DNA of 64,000 nt from Bacillus sp. MUM 116 (GCF_001866655.1 NZ_MLYR01000086.1:62001-126000), one strand, 5' to 3'; shown: positions 32,897 to 42,227, counted from the first letter of the stretch. The notes: generated from the sequence alone by a model not told the origin. Translations and numbers: made by a program.

Positions 32897-34084
32897 ATGG
32901 TCGAAGAATTGACACAAATATCTTTTTCTCAGCTTTTGATTTCTGGAACCTTTGTACATGTAGCACCTTTTAAGGATTTGCAAGAAAAGTATGGCGTGAA
33001 AATTCAGCCCAATGTAGTTGTTTTAGTTTCGATGGACCGCTATCCAGATTTGGCTGAGGGAAAATCGATTGAATGGAAAATCAATATTGGACGAAAGCTT
33101 TTAGATGAATTAGACATCCTCTTACCTATTCCATTTTTATGGACATGGACGGAAGAGGGGGTTCTAGCGCTCTTACTGGATTTTCATGAGGTGAATAGAC
33201 AAGATAGAAAGAGGGAAGTCCTATCACTTGCGGGAGAGATTCAAAAGGCTTCCGATCTAATTGGCATACATGTTTCGATTGGTATAGGAAATTTTTATGA
33301 TGACCCTGCTCACCTTATTTGTTCATATGAAGAAGCGAAAAAATCAATGTCCGGAAGGTTTTTTCAAGGGAATAAATTAATTTTTCACACAGATATGAGA
33401 AAAAACATGGTTGAATCATTTATGATTCCTTTAACGAAAGAAAAGTCGGAACTATTTTCGATCGTTAGAATCGGGCACACAGAAGGGGTCTTGACTCAAA
33501 TCAAAGGAATCATGAATAGAGTTGCTGAGATTTATAACTATAATGAAGATGTTTTTAAATCTGAGGTCATTGATCTGCTCATGATGATGTCTAGAATTGT
33601 GTTAGAAGCCGGAGTAAGTCCTGTCTCGATTTTGACCAATACGGCAAATGTGATTCAAGATCTCTATCATACGATCCGATATGACAAATTTGTTATGAAA
33701 GTTTGCAAATATGCAGAATGGTTAACCGAACAGGTAGAAAATATCTATACTCGTGATGTTTCATCCAATATTAAACTTGCGATTCGTTATATGAAAGAGA
33801 ATCATCAAAAAGAAGTTTCTTTAGAAGATATTGCCCACTATTGTCACTTAAGTAGATATCATTTTAGCCATCTTTTTAAAAAAGAAGTTGGAATCAGTGT
33901 CATGGATTTTTTTAATAAACTTAGAATTGATAAATCCTTATTTTATTTGGAAAAAACTGATTTTCCCGTACAGGAAATTGCTAATCAAGTGGGTTTCCAT
34001 GATTCTAATTACTTTAGCCGATTATTTAAAAAATATATGAAGTCCAGCCCAACGGAATATCGGCGGTTAAAGATGGAGATTTAA
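32897..34084 (+). CDS. AraC-family regulator with CdaR-like middle domain
   Basis: ATG with TTGGGGG 10 nt upstream. The C-terminal 100 residues are a double HTH of AraC type (NIKLAIRYMKENHQKEVSLEDIAHYCHLSRYHFSHLFKKEVG, then VQEIANQVGFHDSNYFSRLFKKYMKSSPTEYRR). Residues 1-150 include a degenerate GGDEF-like fold (IGIHVSIGIGNFYDDPAHLICSYEEAKKSM) as in CdaR/PucR-type regulators, and the middle is a helical sensor part. It follows the MFS and MIO-less lyase-like genes, so it probably senses their substrate and controls the palindrome at 29692. Confidence 0.85.
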   Translation: MVEELTQISFSQLLISGTFVHVAPFKDLQEKYGVKIQPNVVVLVSMDRYPDLAEGKSIEWKINIGRKLLDELDILLPIPFLWTWTEEGVLALLLDFHEVNRQDRKREVLSLAGEIQKASDLIGIHVSIGIGNFYDDPAHLICSYEEAKKSMSGRFFQGNKLIFHTDMRKNMVESFMIPLTKEKSELFSIVRIGHTEGVLTQIKGIMNRVAEIYNYNEDVFKSEVIDLLMMMSRIVLEAGVSPVSILTNTANVIQDLYHTIRYDKFVMKVCKYAEWLTEQVENIYTRDVSSNIKLAIRYMKENHQKEVSLEDIAHYCHLSRYHFSHLFKKEVGISVMDFFNKLRIDKSLFYLEKTDFPVQEIANQVGFHDSNYFSRLFKKYMKSSPTEYRRLKMEI

Positions 34085-34120
34085 AAATTTATTATGGGTC
34101 TTTAAAGCAACTTCAAAATA

Positions 34121-34165
34121 AAAGACGACTCAAAATTCACAGATTCAATTTTGAGTCGTCTTTTT
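34121..34165 (+). terminator. Strong terminator of the MFS/lyase-like/AraC group
   Basis: AAAGACGACTCAAAATT / AATTTTGAGTCGTCTTT, a 17-bp perfect stem with a short loop. Confidence 0.9.
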
Positions 34166-34426
34166 ATATCAAAGGAACTTTTTGAAACAGTCCATCATTG
34201 TTCAATTCTTGCGCCCTTTTATGGAGGAACTTGTTACTTTTGGAAACAAACTTTTAAAGATAAAAATATACCTATTGCTTAAATATCATTGTCAAAGTCA
34301 GCATCAGGCAACATTTTACCTTCCTTCTGCCGATCCAAATAAATTAACTTTTTATAATCCCAATTATATTTATATACAGCCTTTATCTTAGTCGGTATCC
34401 CCACTACAAAAACTAACCGTCCTATA

Positions 34427-35857
34427 TTAGGATGGACCATATCCGATAGCATGAGCAATGATAACCGCTATTAAACCGATTGAGTATTCAATTAGAATCA
34501 AAGGGAGAATCCATTTTGCCCACTTTGTCCAGGAAATTCCTGCAATTGCTAACCCAGCCATTAGCGTACCACCTGTCGGAAAAATAATATTTCCAATACC
34601 ATCCGCGAATGAAAAGGATAATACTGCTGTTTGGCGTGTAATGTGCAATAAATCTGAAAGCGGTGCCATTATAGGCATTGTCAACATCGCATGGCCACTA
34701 CCTGATGCCAAAATGAAATGGATAGTCGCTTGAAAGTTGTACATTCCGACAACACTTAAAAATGCAGGAATATGTTTCATTCCTTCCGATACTTGGTGAA
34801 GTAGGGGGTCAATAATATGCCCTTGATTCAATACGACCAGAATGGCGCGTGATACACCAATGATTAATGCTCCGCTGATTAAAGATGCCGATCCTTGTGT
34901 AAAAGATTCTACGGTATCATCAATAGATATCTTGCCGAGGATTGCAATGACTATAGTTAAGATAATAAATAAGGATGCAATTTCTGTTATATACCATTTG
35001 TATTTAATAACACCGAATACAAGAATAACATAATTGATAAAAAATGCTGTTAAAATCCATTTATGCCTTGTTGTTAACTCTACTTTCGCTGTTAATAGGG
35101 TATCTGACCTACTTGTATCAAATTTCCCAAAAATTCCCTTTGATGGATTTTTCTTGACTTTCATGGCATGACGATAGACGAATGTAACAGCAATAAGATA
35201 TATGACTACGAATAAAACCAGACGGAACCCCATCCCCGAATACATAGGAAGACCTGCTATTCCTTGCGCAAGCCCCACTGTAAACGGATTCATAATTGCG
35301 GTTGTAAAACCGACGGACGCCCCTACCAATACAATCGCAGTTCCTGTTATAGTATCAAATCCAATCGCAAGAGTCAGTGGGATAAACAAAGGTACATAAG
35401 CCAAGGTTTCCTCAGCCATTCCCATTAATGATCCGCCAAGTGCAAAGAATAGCATTATAATAGGAATCATCAACTTTTCGCGGTTCGCGAGTTTCTTTGC
35501 CATCGTTGAAACAAGAGCCTCAACCGTACCTGATGCCTTTAATACACCAAAGAATCCTCCGATAATAAGAACAAAAAAGATAATATTAGCCGCTTCTACC
35601 ATCCCTGTAGGAATAGCTTTTAACATATCAAAGAATCCAACCGGCGCTGATGCAATCCATTTGAATGAATTTGGATTTACTGTCGTATACCCATTTTTTT
35701 CAATACGTGTATATTCTCCAGCTGGCATTATATGTGTAATAATGGTTGCAATGACTAAAAAGACAAGTAACAGTGCAAATACGTTTATTTTCCGTTCCCT
35801 TTTTTCCTTTTTTTCTCCTGACTCGAATGAAAGTACTTTTTCTGACATTTGACTCAT
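34427..35857 (-). CDS. YfcC-family carrier (DcuC superfamily)
   Basis: ATG with GGGGATC upstream. The 476-residue product has a charged head (EKKEKRERKINVFALLLVFLVIATIITHIMPAGEYTR) and about 12 helices with the family marks FFALGGSLMGMAEETLAYVPLFIPL, GASVGFTTAIMNPFTVGLAQGIAGLP and ASGSGHAMLTMPIMAPLSDLL. Members transport basic amino acids, peptides or C4-dicarboxylates. It is downstream of the C26 amidase gene on the same strand (145-bp gap), and both probably depend on the sigma-54 promoter at 36912. Confidence 0.86.
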   Translation of the reverse strand: MSQMSEKVLSFESGEKKEKRERKINVFALLLVFLVIATIITHIMPAGEYTRIEKNGYTTVNPNSFKWIASAPVGFFDMLKAIPTGMVEAANIIFFVLIIGGFFGVLKASGTVEALVSTMAKKLANREKLMIPIIMLFFALGGSLMGMAEETLAYVPLFIPLTLAIGFDTITGTAIVLVGASVGFTTAIMNPFTVGLAQGIAGLPMYSGMGFRLVLFVVIYLIAVTFVYRHAMKVKKNPSKGIFGKFDTSRSDTLLTAKVELTTRHKWILTAFFINYVILVFGVIKYKWYITEIASLFIILTIVIAILGKISIDDTVESFTQGSASLISGALIIGVSRAILVVLNQGHIIDPLLHQVSEGMKHIPAFLSVVGMYNFQATIHFILASGSGHAMLTMPIMAPLSDLLHITRQTAVLSFSFADGIGNIIFPTGGTLMAGLAIAGISWTKWAKWILPLILIEYSIGLIAVIIAHAIGYGPS

Positions 35858-36002
35858 ATACCGATCCCCTTTTCAATAAATTTTTGGCAACCGACAGACT
35901 GGTTAACTCAATTGTCGAGTGTACCAGGCCGTCATATTACAAATAACTCTTGAAATCTTTAAGAGGTAATTGAATTCCAACGTTTCTTTTACTTATAACA
36001 CG

Positions 36003-36761
36003 CTAGGATCTAACCACCGTATTACTAATTTCATTCACAAAGTAGTTAAATAAACGCTGCTGCAGCACATCCCTTTCCGACATCATTTCTGGATGCCATT
36101 GAACTGCTGCTACATAATGATGAGCTGTGGATTCAATGGCCTCTATTACACCATCAAAGGACCAAGCACTCACTTCAAAATCTCTTCCCAGCGTTTTCAC
36201 TGCTTGATGATGAAAAGAATTAACCATTAAGGATTTTTCGCCAATCGCCTCATAAATTTTTCTCCCTTCAAGAAGATTTACAGAATGGGAGCCTTGCCAT
36301 TTACGAAACTGTTCCCGAGCATGGAAATGTTCAGGACCCATCTCATGTTCCAAGTCTTGATAAAGAGACCCGCCAGCTGCAACATTCAACACCTGTAATC
36401 CTCGACAGATTCCTAGAATAGGAATATCTCTTTCTAAAGCCTGCCTTGCCAGATTTAATTCAAAGTTATCTCGCTCTTCCTCTACAGTGCCTAAATACGA
36501 TTGGGGAATATCACCATAATAAAGTGGATTGATGTCTGCGCCGCCAGCCAATAACAATCCATCTAAATGGTTAAGTGTGGAATCGATTTGATCAACTTCT
36601 TCGATTGGAAGTAGAACAACCGTTGCACCCGCCCGTTGAAGTGAACGGATGTAGTCATAAGAAAAGATAGCCATATCTTGACCTGGGAGCCCCCGTAAGC
36701 CCTCCTTCCCTATTTCGCTATGGTCAACATAATACCCGGTAACGCCAATTAGTGGTTTCAT
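36003..36761 (-). CDS. Gamma-glutamyl-GABA hydrolase-like (peptidase C26, PuuD type)
   Basis: The start ATG at 36761 has GAGG 9 nt upstream; an in-frame ATG at 36776 is also possible. The 252-residue class I glutamine amidotransferase-like domain has the nucleophile Cys in LGICRGLQVLNVAAGG, DGLLLAGGADINPLYYGD and the catalytic His/Glu in AAVQWHPEMM. Such enzymes hydrolyse gamma-glutamyl amides, for example gamma-glutamyl-GABA in putrescine breakdown. The neighbouring carrier, the sigma-54 promoter and the divergent activator form one regulatory unit. Confidence 0.88.
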   Translation of the reverse strand: MKPLIGVTGYYVDHSEIGKEGLRGLPGQDMAIFSYDYIRSLQRAGATVVLLPIEEVDQIDSTLNHLDGLLLAGGADINPLYYGDIPQSYLGTVEEERDNFELNLARQALERDIPILGICRGLQVLNVAAGGSLYQDLEHEMGPEHFHAREQFRKWQGSHSVNLLEGRKIYEAIGEKSLMVNSFHHQAVKTLGRDFEVSAWSFDGVIEAIESTAHHYVAAVQWHPEMMSERDVLQQRLFNYFVNEISNTVVRS

Positions 36762-36911
36762 TTCCTCACACCTCATATTTTAAATGGTTTTGTTGTCTTT
36801 CACTAAGTGATTTTATATTCTCTTCCCCCTTTTTCTAGGAAATGGTAAAGAATTCGAATATGTGGATTACTACTCTACTAATTTCATCATTTCTTTACAC
36901 ACTATTTATAC

Positions 36912-36930
36912 TTGCAAATATCGTACCAAC
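36912..36930 (-). promoter_or_regulatory. Sigma-54 (-24/-12) promoter for the amidase/carrier genes
   Basis: On the minus strand TTGGTAC-GATAT-TTGCAAG has GG and GC exactly 10 bases apart, matching TTGGCACnnnnnTTGCA in all but one position. Transcription would start about 36900 and run into the amidase gene. Confidence 0.8.
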
Positions 36931-37011
36931 ATTAAAATTCAAATGATTATTCCCATCGTTTTAAATATTTTGTTATTTTACTAGTGCTTGCTATGTTGAT
37001 ATGTATTATAA

Positions 37012-37054
37012 TTGGTTATTATTTGGCTATGCAATAACCAAATTAAATAACCAA
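37012..37054. promoter_or_regulatory. Enhancer-like TTGGTTATT repeats
   Basis: TTGGTTATT (37012-37020), its complement AATAACCAA (37033-37041) and again AATAACCAA (37046-37054). They lie 80-140 bp upstream of the sigma-54 promoter, a normal distance for enhancer sites of the activator encoded at 37092. Confidence 0.65.
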
Positions 37055-37091
37055 TTTTAGACCAATTAGATGCAAGCTAAAGAGGTGTTCT

Positions 37092-39140
37092 ATGAACGAA
37101 TTTGAAAACAACCACATTGTATTGATTACCGGGTTCAAAGAAACACGAAAAGCCCTCCATCAACAATTAGCGGAGATGGTAAGTGATTTTATAGATATTG
37201 AAAGTTTTTCTGTAGAAGAAGGTATCCCAAGAGTATTTCATTCATCCTTAATCGTGTTACTCTCTAATATGATGAAAGAAGAGGTCAAAGGCTTTATTGG
37301 GGACAACTGCGAAGTAATCATAACAAAACGAACATTAAATTATGAAAACGTGGATCAACTTTTATTTTTGCCAGAAGGAACACAAGCCCTATATGTGAAT
37401 GATAATCCTGAAACTGTATATGAATCGATTGAAACCATGCGTCATTTGGGGCTGAACCATATTGAATATATCCCGTACTATCCTGGAAAAACGAATATCC
37501 AAAGGATCAAGCTTGCCATCACACCTGGCGAACTTAAAATTATCCCCAACTTTGTAGAAAAAGTGATTAATATTGGTCATAGACTAATAGATATTACTAC
37601 GATTATGTCCATTCTGGAGCGATTCCGTTTAATGGAGGAATACGGTAACCATGTTTCTGAGAGGTACTATCGAAAAATAGTAGATTTAACGAAGAATCTA
37701 GCTAAAGCTCATCGACAACTTCACCAAGTGATTGATGGTGTTGGTGATGGGATACTAGCTATTGATTGTAAAGGAAGGATTGTTGTTTTTAATGAAATCC
37801 TGGAAAATATGCTTAAAATAGAAAGCAAAAATGCTATTGGTCATCCTATTGATACCATTATTGATAATACTGATTTGGTAACGTTTATCCTTTCAAACAG
37901 TCAACAAGAAAGCAGTATATTTGTTGTAAACGGTTTGGACGTGATCGTAGAACGTCTGCATATAAATGATCAATCAATTATTGTTACTTTTAGAAATGCC
38001 CTTAAGACCATTGAGTTTGAACGTAAATTGAGAAAAGAATTTGTTAAAAAAGGATACGTAGCAAAATACACCTTTCATGATATCGTTGGGATTAGCTCCA
38101 CCATCCAAGAAACGAAACAAATTGCCAAAAGGTTAGCTAAGACTGATTTAACTGTTTTAATTGAAGGTGAAAGTGGTACCGGAAAAGAGTTGTTTGCAAG
38201 TGCCATTCATAATGCTTCTTTTCGAAATAGCGGCCCTTTTCTTGCCGTTAACTTTAGTGCTTTATCGGATGATTTAGTCGAGAGTGAACTATTCGGTTAT
38301 GAGGACGGAGCGTTTACCGGAGCAAAAAAGGGCGGAAAAATGGGATTGTTTGAGCAAGCAAATGGCGGCACTATTTTTTTGGATGAGATTGGAGATATTA
38401 GTCTAAAACTTCAAGCACGACTACTTCGAGTATTGCAGGAAAAAGAAATCATGCGTGTGGGCGGAAGCCAAATTATCCCCATAGACGTTCGGATTATTGC
38501 CGCAACCAATAAGGATCTACTTAAAATGATTCGAGAAAATTTGTTTAGAGAAGACTTATACCATAGGCTTAAGGTACTCTTTATACACCTTCCCGAATTA
38601 AGGGCTCGTTCAAATGACATTGAATTATTGTCTAAACATTTTGTTGCGCGATCGGACAGTAAGGTCAAAATTGAACCAGAATTAATTGAAGAACTTCAAG
38701 GGTATCCATGGTATGGAAATGTAAGAGAACTTAAAAATACCATGGATTATATGCTTGCTGTCCGTACCGGAAACCAAATAACGAAGAATGATTTGCCTAA
38801 TCAACATTATTTTCAAAAACCTCCGCAAAGGAAAACAGATACTGACCCGATCGAGAGCATACGGACCTTTTATTCAGGTTCAATCACTCTTGATGAAGAA
38901 TCACTTTTCATCCTTAACCTCATCATGAATTATGAAGAAAAAGGAAAAGTAATCGGAAGAAGGATTATTTCTGAAAAGAGCCAAGAAGTCGAAGTAAAAT
39001 TATCTGAGGCACAGGTTAGACATCGGTTGAATTTTTTAAAAAGTCGAGGGTATTTACAAACAAAAAGAGGAAGGGGAGGAATTAATCTAACAAGAAAAGG
39101 TCGGGAGATTATAACCACAAACTTGGAATGTAACCTTTGA
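37092..39140 (+). CDS. Sigma-54-dependent transcriptional activator with PAS domain
   Basis: 682 residues. Residues 1-195 form an unassigned N-terminal sensor region (alpha/beta, ending in a helical part). A PAS domain covers about 208-310 (HQVIDGVGDGILAIDCKGRIVVFNEILENML). The AAA+ domain has Walker A GESGTGKE (residues 358-365), the sigma-54 contact loop GAFTGA (406) and Walker B GGTIFLDEIGD (430). The C-terminus (about 635-680, SEAQVRHRLNFLKSRGYLQTKRGRGGINLTRKG) looks like a winged helix rather than the usual Fis-type HTH. It should bind the TTGGTTATT repeats and open the promoter at 36912 with SigL. The ligand is unknown. Confidence 0.9.
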   Translation: MNEFENNHIVLITGFKETRKALHQQLAEMVSDFIDIESFSVEEGIPRVFHSSLIVLLSNMMKEEVKGFIGDNCEVIITKRTLNYENVDQLLFLPEGTQALYVNDNPETVYESIETMRHLGLNHIEYIPYYPGKTNIQRIKLAITPGELKIIPNFVEKVINIGHRLIDITTIMSILERFRLMEEYGNHVSERYYRKIVDLTKNLAKAHRQLHQVIDGVGDGILAIDCKGRIVVFNEILENMLKIESKNAIGHPIDTIIDNTDLVTFILSNSQQESSIFVVNGLDVIVERLHINDQSIIVTFRNALKTIEFERKLRKEFVKKGYVAKYTFHDIVGISSTIQETKQIAKRLAKTDLTVLIEGESGTGKELFASAIHNASFRNSGPFLAVNFSALSDDLVESELFGYEDGAFTGAKKGGKMGLFEQANGGTIFLDEIGDISLKLQARLLRVLQEKEIMRVGGSQIIPIDVRIIAATNKDLLKMIRENLFREDLYHRLKVLFIHLPELRARSNDIELLSKHFVARSDSKVKIEPELIEELQGYPWYGNVRELKNTMDYMLAVRTGNQITKNDLPNQHYFQKPPQRKTDTDPIESIRTFYSGSITLDEESLFILNLIMNYEEKGKVIGRRIISEKSQEVEVKLSEAQVRHRLNFLKSRGYLQTKRGRGGINLTRKGREIITTNLECNL

Positions 39141-39237
39141 TTACTTTTCATCGGTGCAGTACAATTCTAAGTTTTTTGCTGGTAATAGACCATGCTTTTA
39201 TTATATCAAGATACCACATTTTAGATCTTGCAATTCC

Positions 39238-39307
39238 GGGCTGCCGAAGTAGCCCAAACTTATTTCACTAACGCACCCGTTAGCGTAAGTACAATATTTC
39301 ACAATCT
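39238..39307 (+). repeat. GTTAG repeat copy 1 (hairpin 2, GCACCCGTTAG, tail)
   Basis: Hairpin GGGCTgccgaagtAGCCC, then CACTAACGCACCCGTTAGCG (stem CTAAC / GTTAG) and the tail AAGTACAATATTTCACAATC. First copy of the family that fills the region up to 63.2 kb. Confidence 0.8.
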
Positions 39308-39515
39308 TAATATAAGGTATAAATCCAATATTATGATATCGATTAAAACAAAAAAAGATGGTGCCTTATTTAAATTGATATTATTCTGATGTTCGGGGAA
39401 CTAAGAACGGCGTTACTTGATTACTACTTGACGAAGGAAGGTGCTCTATGTCGTCATCGGCTTCATTAACAACGCGAAGAAAAAAAGAGCGCACATATAT
39501 GCCCTTGCCGTTCAC

Positions 39516-39695
39516 TTATTTACATTTATTTGAACACTGTTCAATAATCATAACGCCCCTTTTTGCCGTAGCAGCTTTGATAAGCTCTAGTTCAAAGTTC
39601 ATTTTCTCTGACAATATTCCGTTCTCAATATTCTTTCTTATTTCATAATGAAACTGCACTAGAGCTTCTATTGGTAACTTTTCGTATAAAGACAT
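39516..39695 (-). CDS. Small conserved-looking protein, 59 aa
   Basis: ATG at 39695 with GGGGAG 8 nt upstream; the frame runs on to 39713. The product is soluble and helical (MSLYEKLPIEALVQFHYEIRKNIENGILSEKM, then NFELELIKAATAKRGVMIIEQ). I recall similar unnamed small proteins in Bacillus but cannot give a function. It lies between repeat copies in an otherwise empty 1-kb stretch. Confidence 0.55.
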   Translation of the reverse strand: MSLYEKLPIEALVQFHYEIRKNIENGILSEKMNFELELIKAATAKRGVMIIEQCSNKCK

Positions 39696-39882
39696 AACAA
39701 CTCTCCCCAGCATTTAGGTACTAAATACTAGGATAATAAACCTGAGGTAACATCAGAATACATAATTTTTACTATTTTTTGAATTTATTTTACATTGTTC
39801 TTCTGGTTCTTGCGAAAGAAGGCGCTCTATGTCTATTTGTTACAATAACACGCTAATCTGAATGTACTCTCTTTCTGTAGTC

Positions 39883-39975
39883 CTTCTTGTGCTAAACTGC
39901 CACTTTAGCACAAGAAGAGGCCTCAAAAAAAGAGCATTAATCCTTCGTAGATCAACGCCCCGTTAGTTCCATAAG
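39883..39975 (+). repeat. GTTAG repeat copy 2, with 14-bp first stem
   Basis: CTTCTTGTGCTAAA - loop CTGCCAC - TTTAGCACAAGAAG is a perfect stem. GCCCCGTTAG follows at 39956-39965. The stem differs from other copies in both arms at once (GTGC/GCAC instead of TCCAC/GTGGA), showing compensating changes. Confidence 0.8.
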
Positions 39976-40217
39976 GAGTATCTGTTTAATGGTATCGAAA
40001 CCAGAAAACCTTCCTAATTCCTTACTTTTAGCCAAAAATATTTGACCTTGTGCTAAGTTAGCTCTAGGTACAATTGTGTTTTAGAACTACTTCGACCACT
40101 ATTCACTCTATTGGTTATGGTTTTCCACTGACTATCCATGCAAGCCCAAACATCAAGAAAATAAACAATAGGGTAAACATATTTAATCCAACTCCCCACC
40201 ATGAGTATAGTCGGGAT

Positions 40218-40676
40218 CTACCTTTGGATATTAAACCTAACTCCTAACACCAATCCAATTATAGGAAGCCTATATACAAAGAAATCGGCAATTTCTACTG
40301 TTTTCAACAACAATCCTGCGTTAATTGCGTCCTTTTCTTTTTCCTTTAACCCATTTAAATCCCGTAATAACAGACTTAATGATTCCTTTTCTAACATTTT
40401 TTTCTCTGGAGTTATTGGGTTAATGTCTGTATCTAAAGTCAAATAATGATCAATAATCATTCGCTTGTTTTTTCTCTTATAATCAACAAACGCGTGATAA
40501 GCAACTTTAAATAACCAAGCCTTAATATTACGAACCTCATAATCTTCCAATGTTGTAAATGCTCTGTAAAAAGCTTCTTGCACAAGATCTTCCGCTATAT
40601 AGTGATCTTTGGAAAGGGAATACAAATAACGGTATAAATCATTCATATAGAGTTTAAAAACCCCTTCAAGCTCCAC
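40218..40676 (-). pseudogene. ECF sigma factor with region 4 lost
   Basis: A GTG at 40676 has GGGGG 9 nt upstream. The first 115 residues are a sigma-70 family region 2 (LYRYLYSLSKDHYIAEDLVQEAFYRAFTTLEDYEVRNIKAWLFKVAYHAFVDYKRK) and linker (LNGLKEKEKDAI). After that the sequence turns into LLLKTVEIADFFVYRLPIIGLVLGVRF, with no region 4 HTH. A further minus-strand frame (40115-40230) encodes SRLYSWWGVGLNMFTLLFIFLMFGLAW, the end of a small membrane protein. A deletion seems to have joined the sigma gene to a downstream membrane-protein gene of its operon. Confidence 0.7.
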
Positions 40677-40934
40677 TACCAATCCCCCTTTCATCACATC
40701 CACGATTTAACTTACCAAAAAATTGCATTTTTTACTAAATTTATCTTTCAGCAAATCCATACTTTTCTTCCAATCCCTTAGATTCCTTTTTTGATAACAA
40801 AAAAGAGCTATGCTTCTCTACAAAGCTTAGCTCTTTTAAAGTAATGATAATTTTTTATTACGTTGTGCCAAAGTATATTGTACAAAAACATTTTACACTT
40901 TTAATAATGAATCTCCTCTCATCTGTAACAATTT

Positions 40935-41041
40935 CTTGTTCCACTAAACTGTCATTTAGTGGAACAAGGAAAAGAGCCGCAGCTGCGACCCTTTTGTTCA
41001 ACTCAAGCACCCGTTAGCTTAAGTACAATTCTTCACAATCT
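40935..41041 (+). repeat. GTTAG repeat copy 3 (full length)
   Basis: Hairpin 1 TTGTTCCACTAAA - CTGTCA - TTTAGTGGAACAA (13-bp perfect stem), hairpin 2 around GCCGCAGCTGCGAC, then TTCAACTCAAGCACCCGTTAG and the tail TTAAGTACAATTCTTCACAATC. It lies 3' of the oxidoreductase gene. Together with copy 18 it is the best preserved. Confidence 0.85.
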
Positions 41042-41111
41042 TATTATTCAAAATTGGTGATTTACACTACAAATTTATTCACCATAGGGCATGCATTTAG
41101 TGCTTCATTTA

Positions 41112-42098
41112 TTAGGATTTGTTGTTATGTTCAACATTTATGACAACATTTCCCTTCTTGTGTCCTTTTTCGACATATCTGTGAGCTTCCACAATTTCAT
41201 CAAACGAATAATATCTGTCGATGACCACTTTTAACTTACCCATCTCTACAAGTTCTTTAAGGAAGTTTAATGCTTCTGAAGTTTCAGGTGGATTTCGACT
41301 CAATAATAGTTTCTTGCCACTCGTCAATTTAGTCCATAGCATTTGAACACTTGGCAGCGGTTCAGTAACATTTATATAGGTACCATTGTTCTTTAACAAT
41401 TTCATACAAGCTGAAAAAGAGCTCTTGTTTACCGCTTCAAAGATGATATCATATGTTTCGTCTGTACTAGAAAACTCCTCTGCTGTATAATCAATTACTT
41501 TGTCAGCTCCCAGAGATTTTACTAATTCCAAATTCGTGGTACTGCATACCCCTGTAACGTTTGCTCCGAAATATTTGGCAATCTGAACTGCATAACTTCC
41601 TACACTTCCTGAAGCACCATACACTAAAACCGATTGACCGCTCTTTACACCCGCTTTCTTAAGAAAATACAATGCTGTACGAGCACCAATAGGAATGGCA
41701 GCAGCTTCTCCATAAGTTATATTGGAAGGCTTAATAGCGACAGGTCCATCTTCCTCCAAACACTTATATTCGGCATAAGCACCAAATCCAACCAAGGATG
41801 CCGCAAAAACTTGGTCTCCTTGCTTAAACTGTTTAACATTTTCTCCAACTGATACCACTTCTCCAGCTAACTCCATTCCTAATATCTCTTTTTTGGGTTG
41901 TCTAAAACCTAGTGTGATTCGTGCGGGTAGCCAAAAAGCAGGAGGAACTGTAAAACTCCGTGACCTTATATCTGCTACTGTTACGGTTGTGGCTTTTACT
42001 TTAACTAAGATTTCATTTTCTTTCGGAATAGGTTTTTCTACTTGTTTTAGTTCAAGAACATCGGGGGGACCGTACCTTGTGTACACAATGGCTTTCAT
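41112..42098 (-). CDS. NAD(P)-dependent quinone reductase / zinc-free MDR dehydrogenase
   Basis: 328 residues: the GroES-like N-terminal domain (MKAIVYTRYGPPDVLELKQVEKPIPKENEILVKVKATTV) and the Rossmann domain with VLVYGASGSVGSYAVQIAKYFGANVTGVCSTTNLELVKSLGADKVIDY. The pattern GASGSVGSYAVQ and the lack of structural zinc cysteines place it with quinone oxidoreductase-like proteins (QOR). It reduces quinones or enones with NADPH in the cytoplasm. Stands alone among repeats. The start follows a GAGGTGG site. Confidence 0.88.
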   Translation of the reverse strand: MKAIVYTRYGPPDVLELKQVEKPIPKENEILVKVKATTVTVADIRSRSFTVPPAFWLPARITLGFRQPKKEILGMELAGEVVSVGENVKQFKQGDQVFAASLVGFGAYAEYKCLEEDGPVAIKPSNITYGEAAAIPIGARTALYFLKKAGVKSGQSVLVYGASGSVGSYAVQIAKYFGANVTGVCSTTNLELVKSLGADKVIDYTAEEFSSTDETYDIIFEAVNKSSFSACMKLLKNNGTYINVTEPLPSVQMLWTKLTSGKKLLLSRNPPETSEALNFLKELVEMGKLKVVIDRYYSFDEIVEAHRYVEKGHKKGNVVINVEHNNKS

Positions 42099-42182
42099 TT
42101 ATCCACCTCAGATTCGTTTTATTCCTTAATATAAATACGAATATTAGGAATAAATTAGACCAATAGTCCGATAACAGTTCTT

Positions 42183-42227
42183 AAACTATCCTGCCCGTTA
42201 CTTTAAGAACATTACTTCACAAACTCG
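42183..42227 (+). repeat. GTTAG repeat copy 4 (short)
   Basis: ACTATCCTGCCCGTTACTTTAAGAACATTACTTCACAAAC: the loop of hairpin 1 fused to the tail, with the middle lost. Confidence 0.6.

Noticed and set aside
34182..34391. Plus-strand 69-codon frame after the AraC terminator
   Set aside because: No ribosome binding site and low-complexity composition; it follows a strong terminator.
37092..39140. Naming the activator prpR or a propionate regulator
   Set aside because: No propionate pathway genes are nearby and the N-terminal domain could not be assigned; the name would be unsupported.
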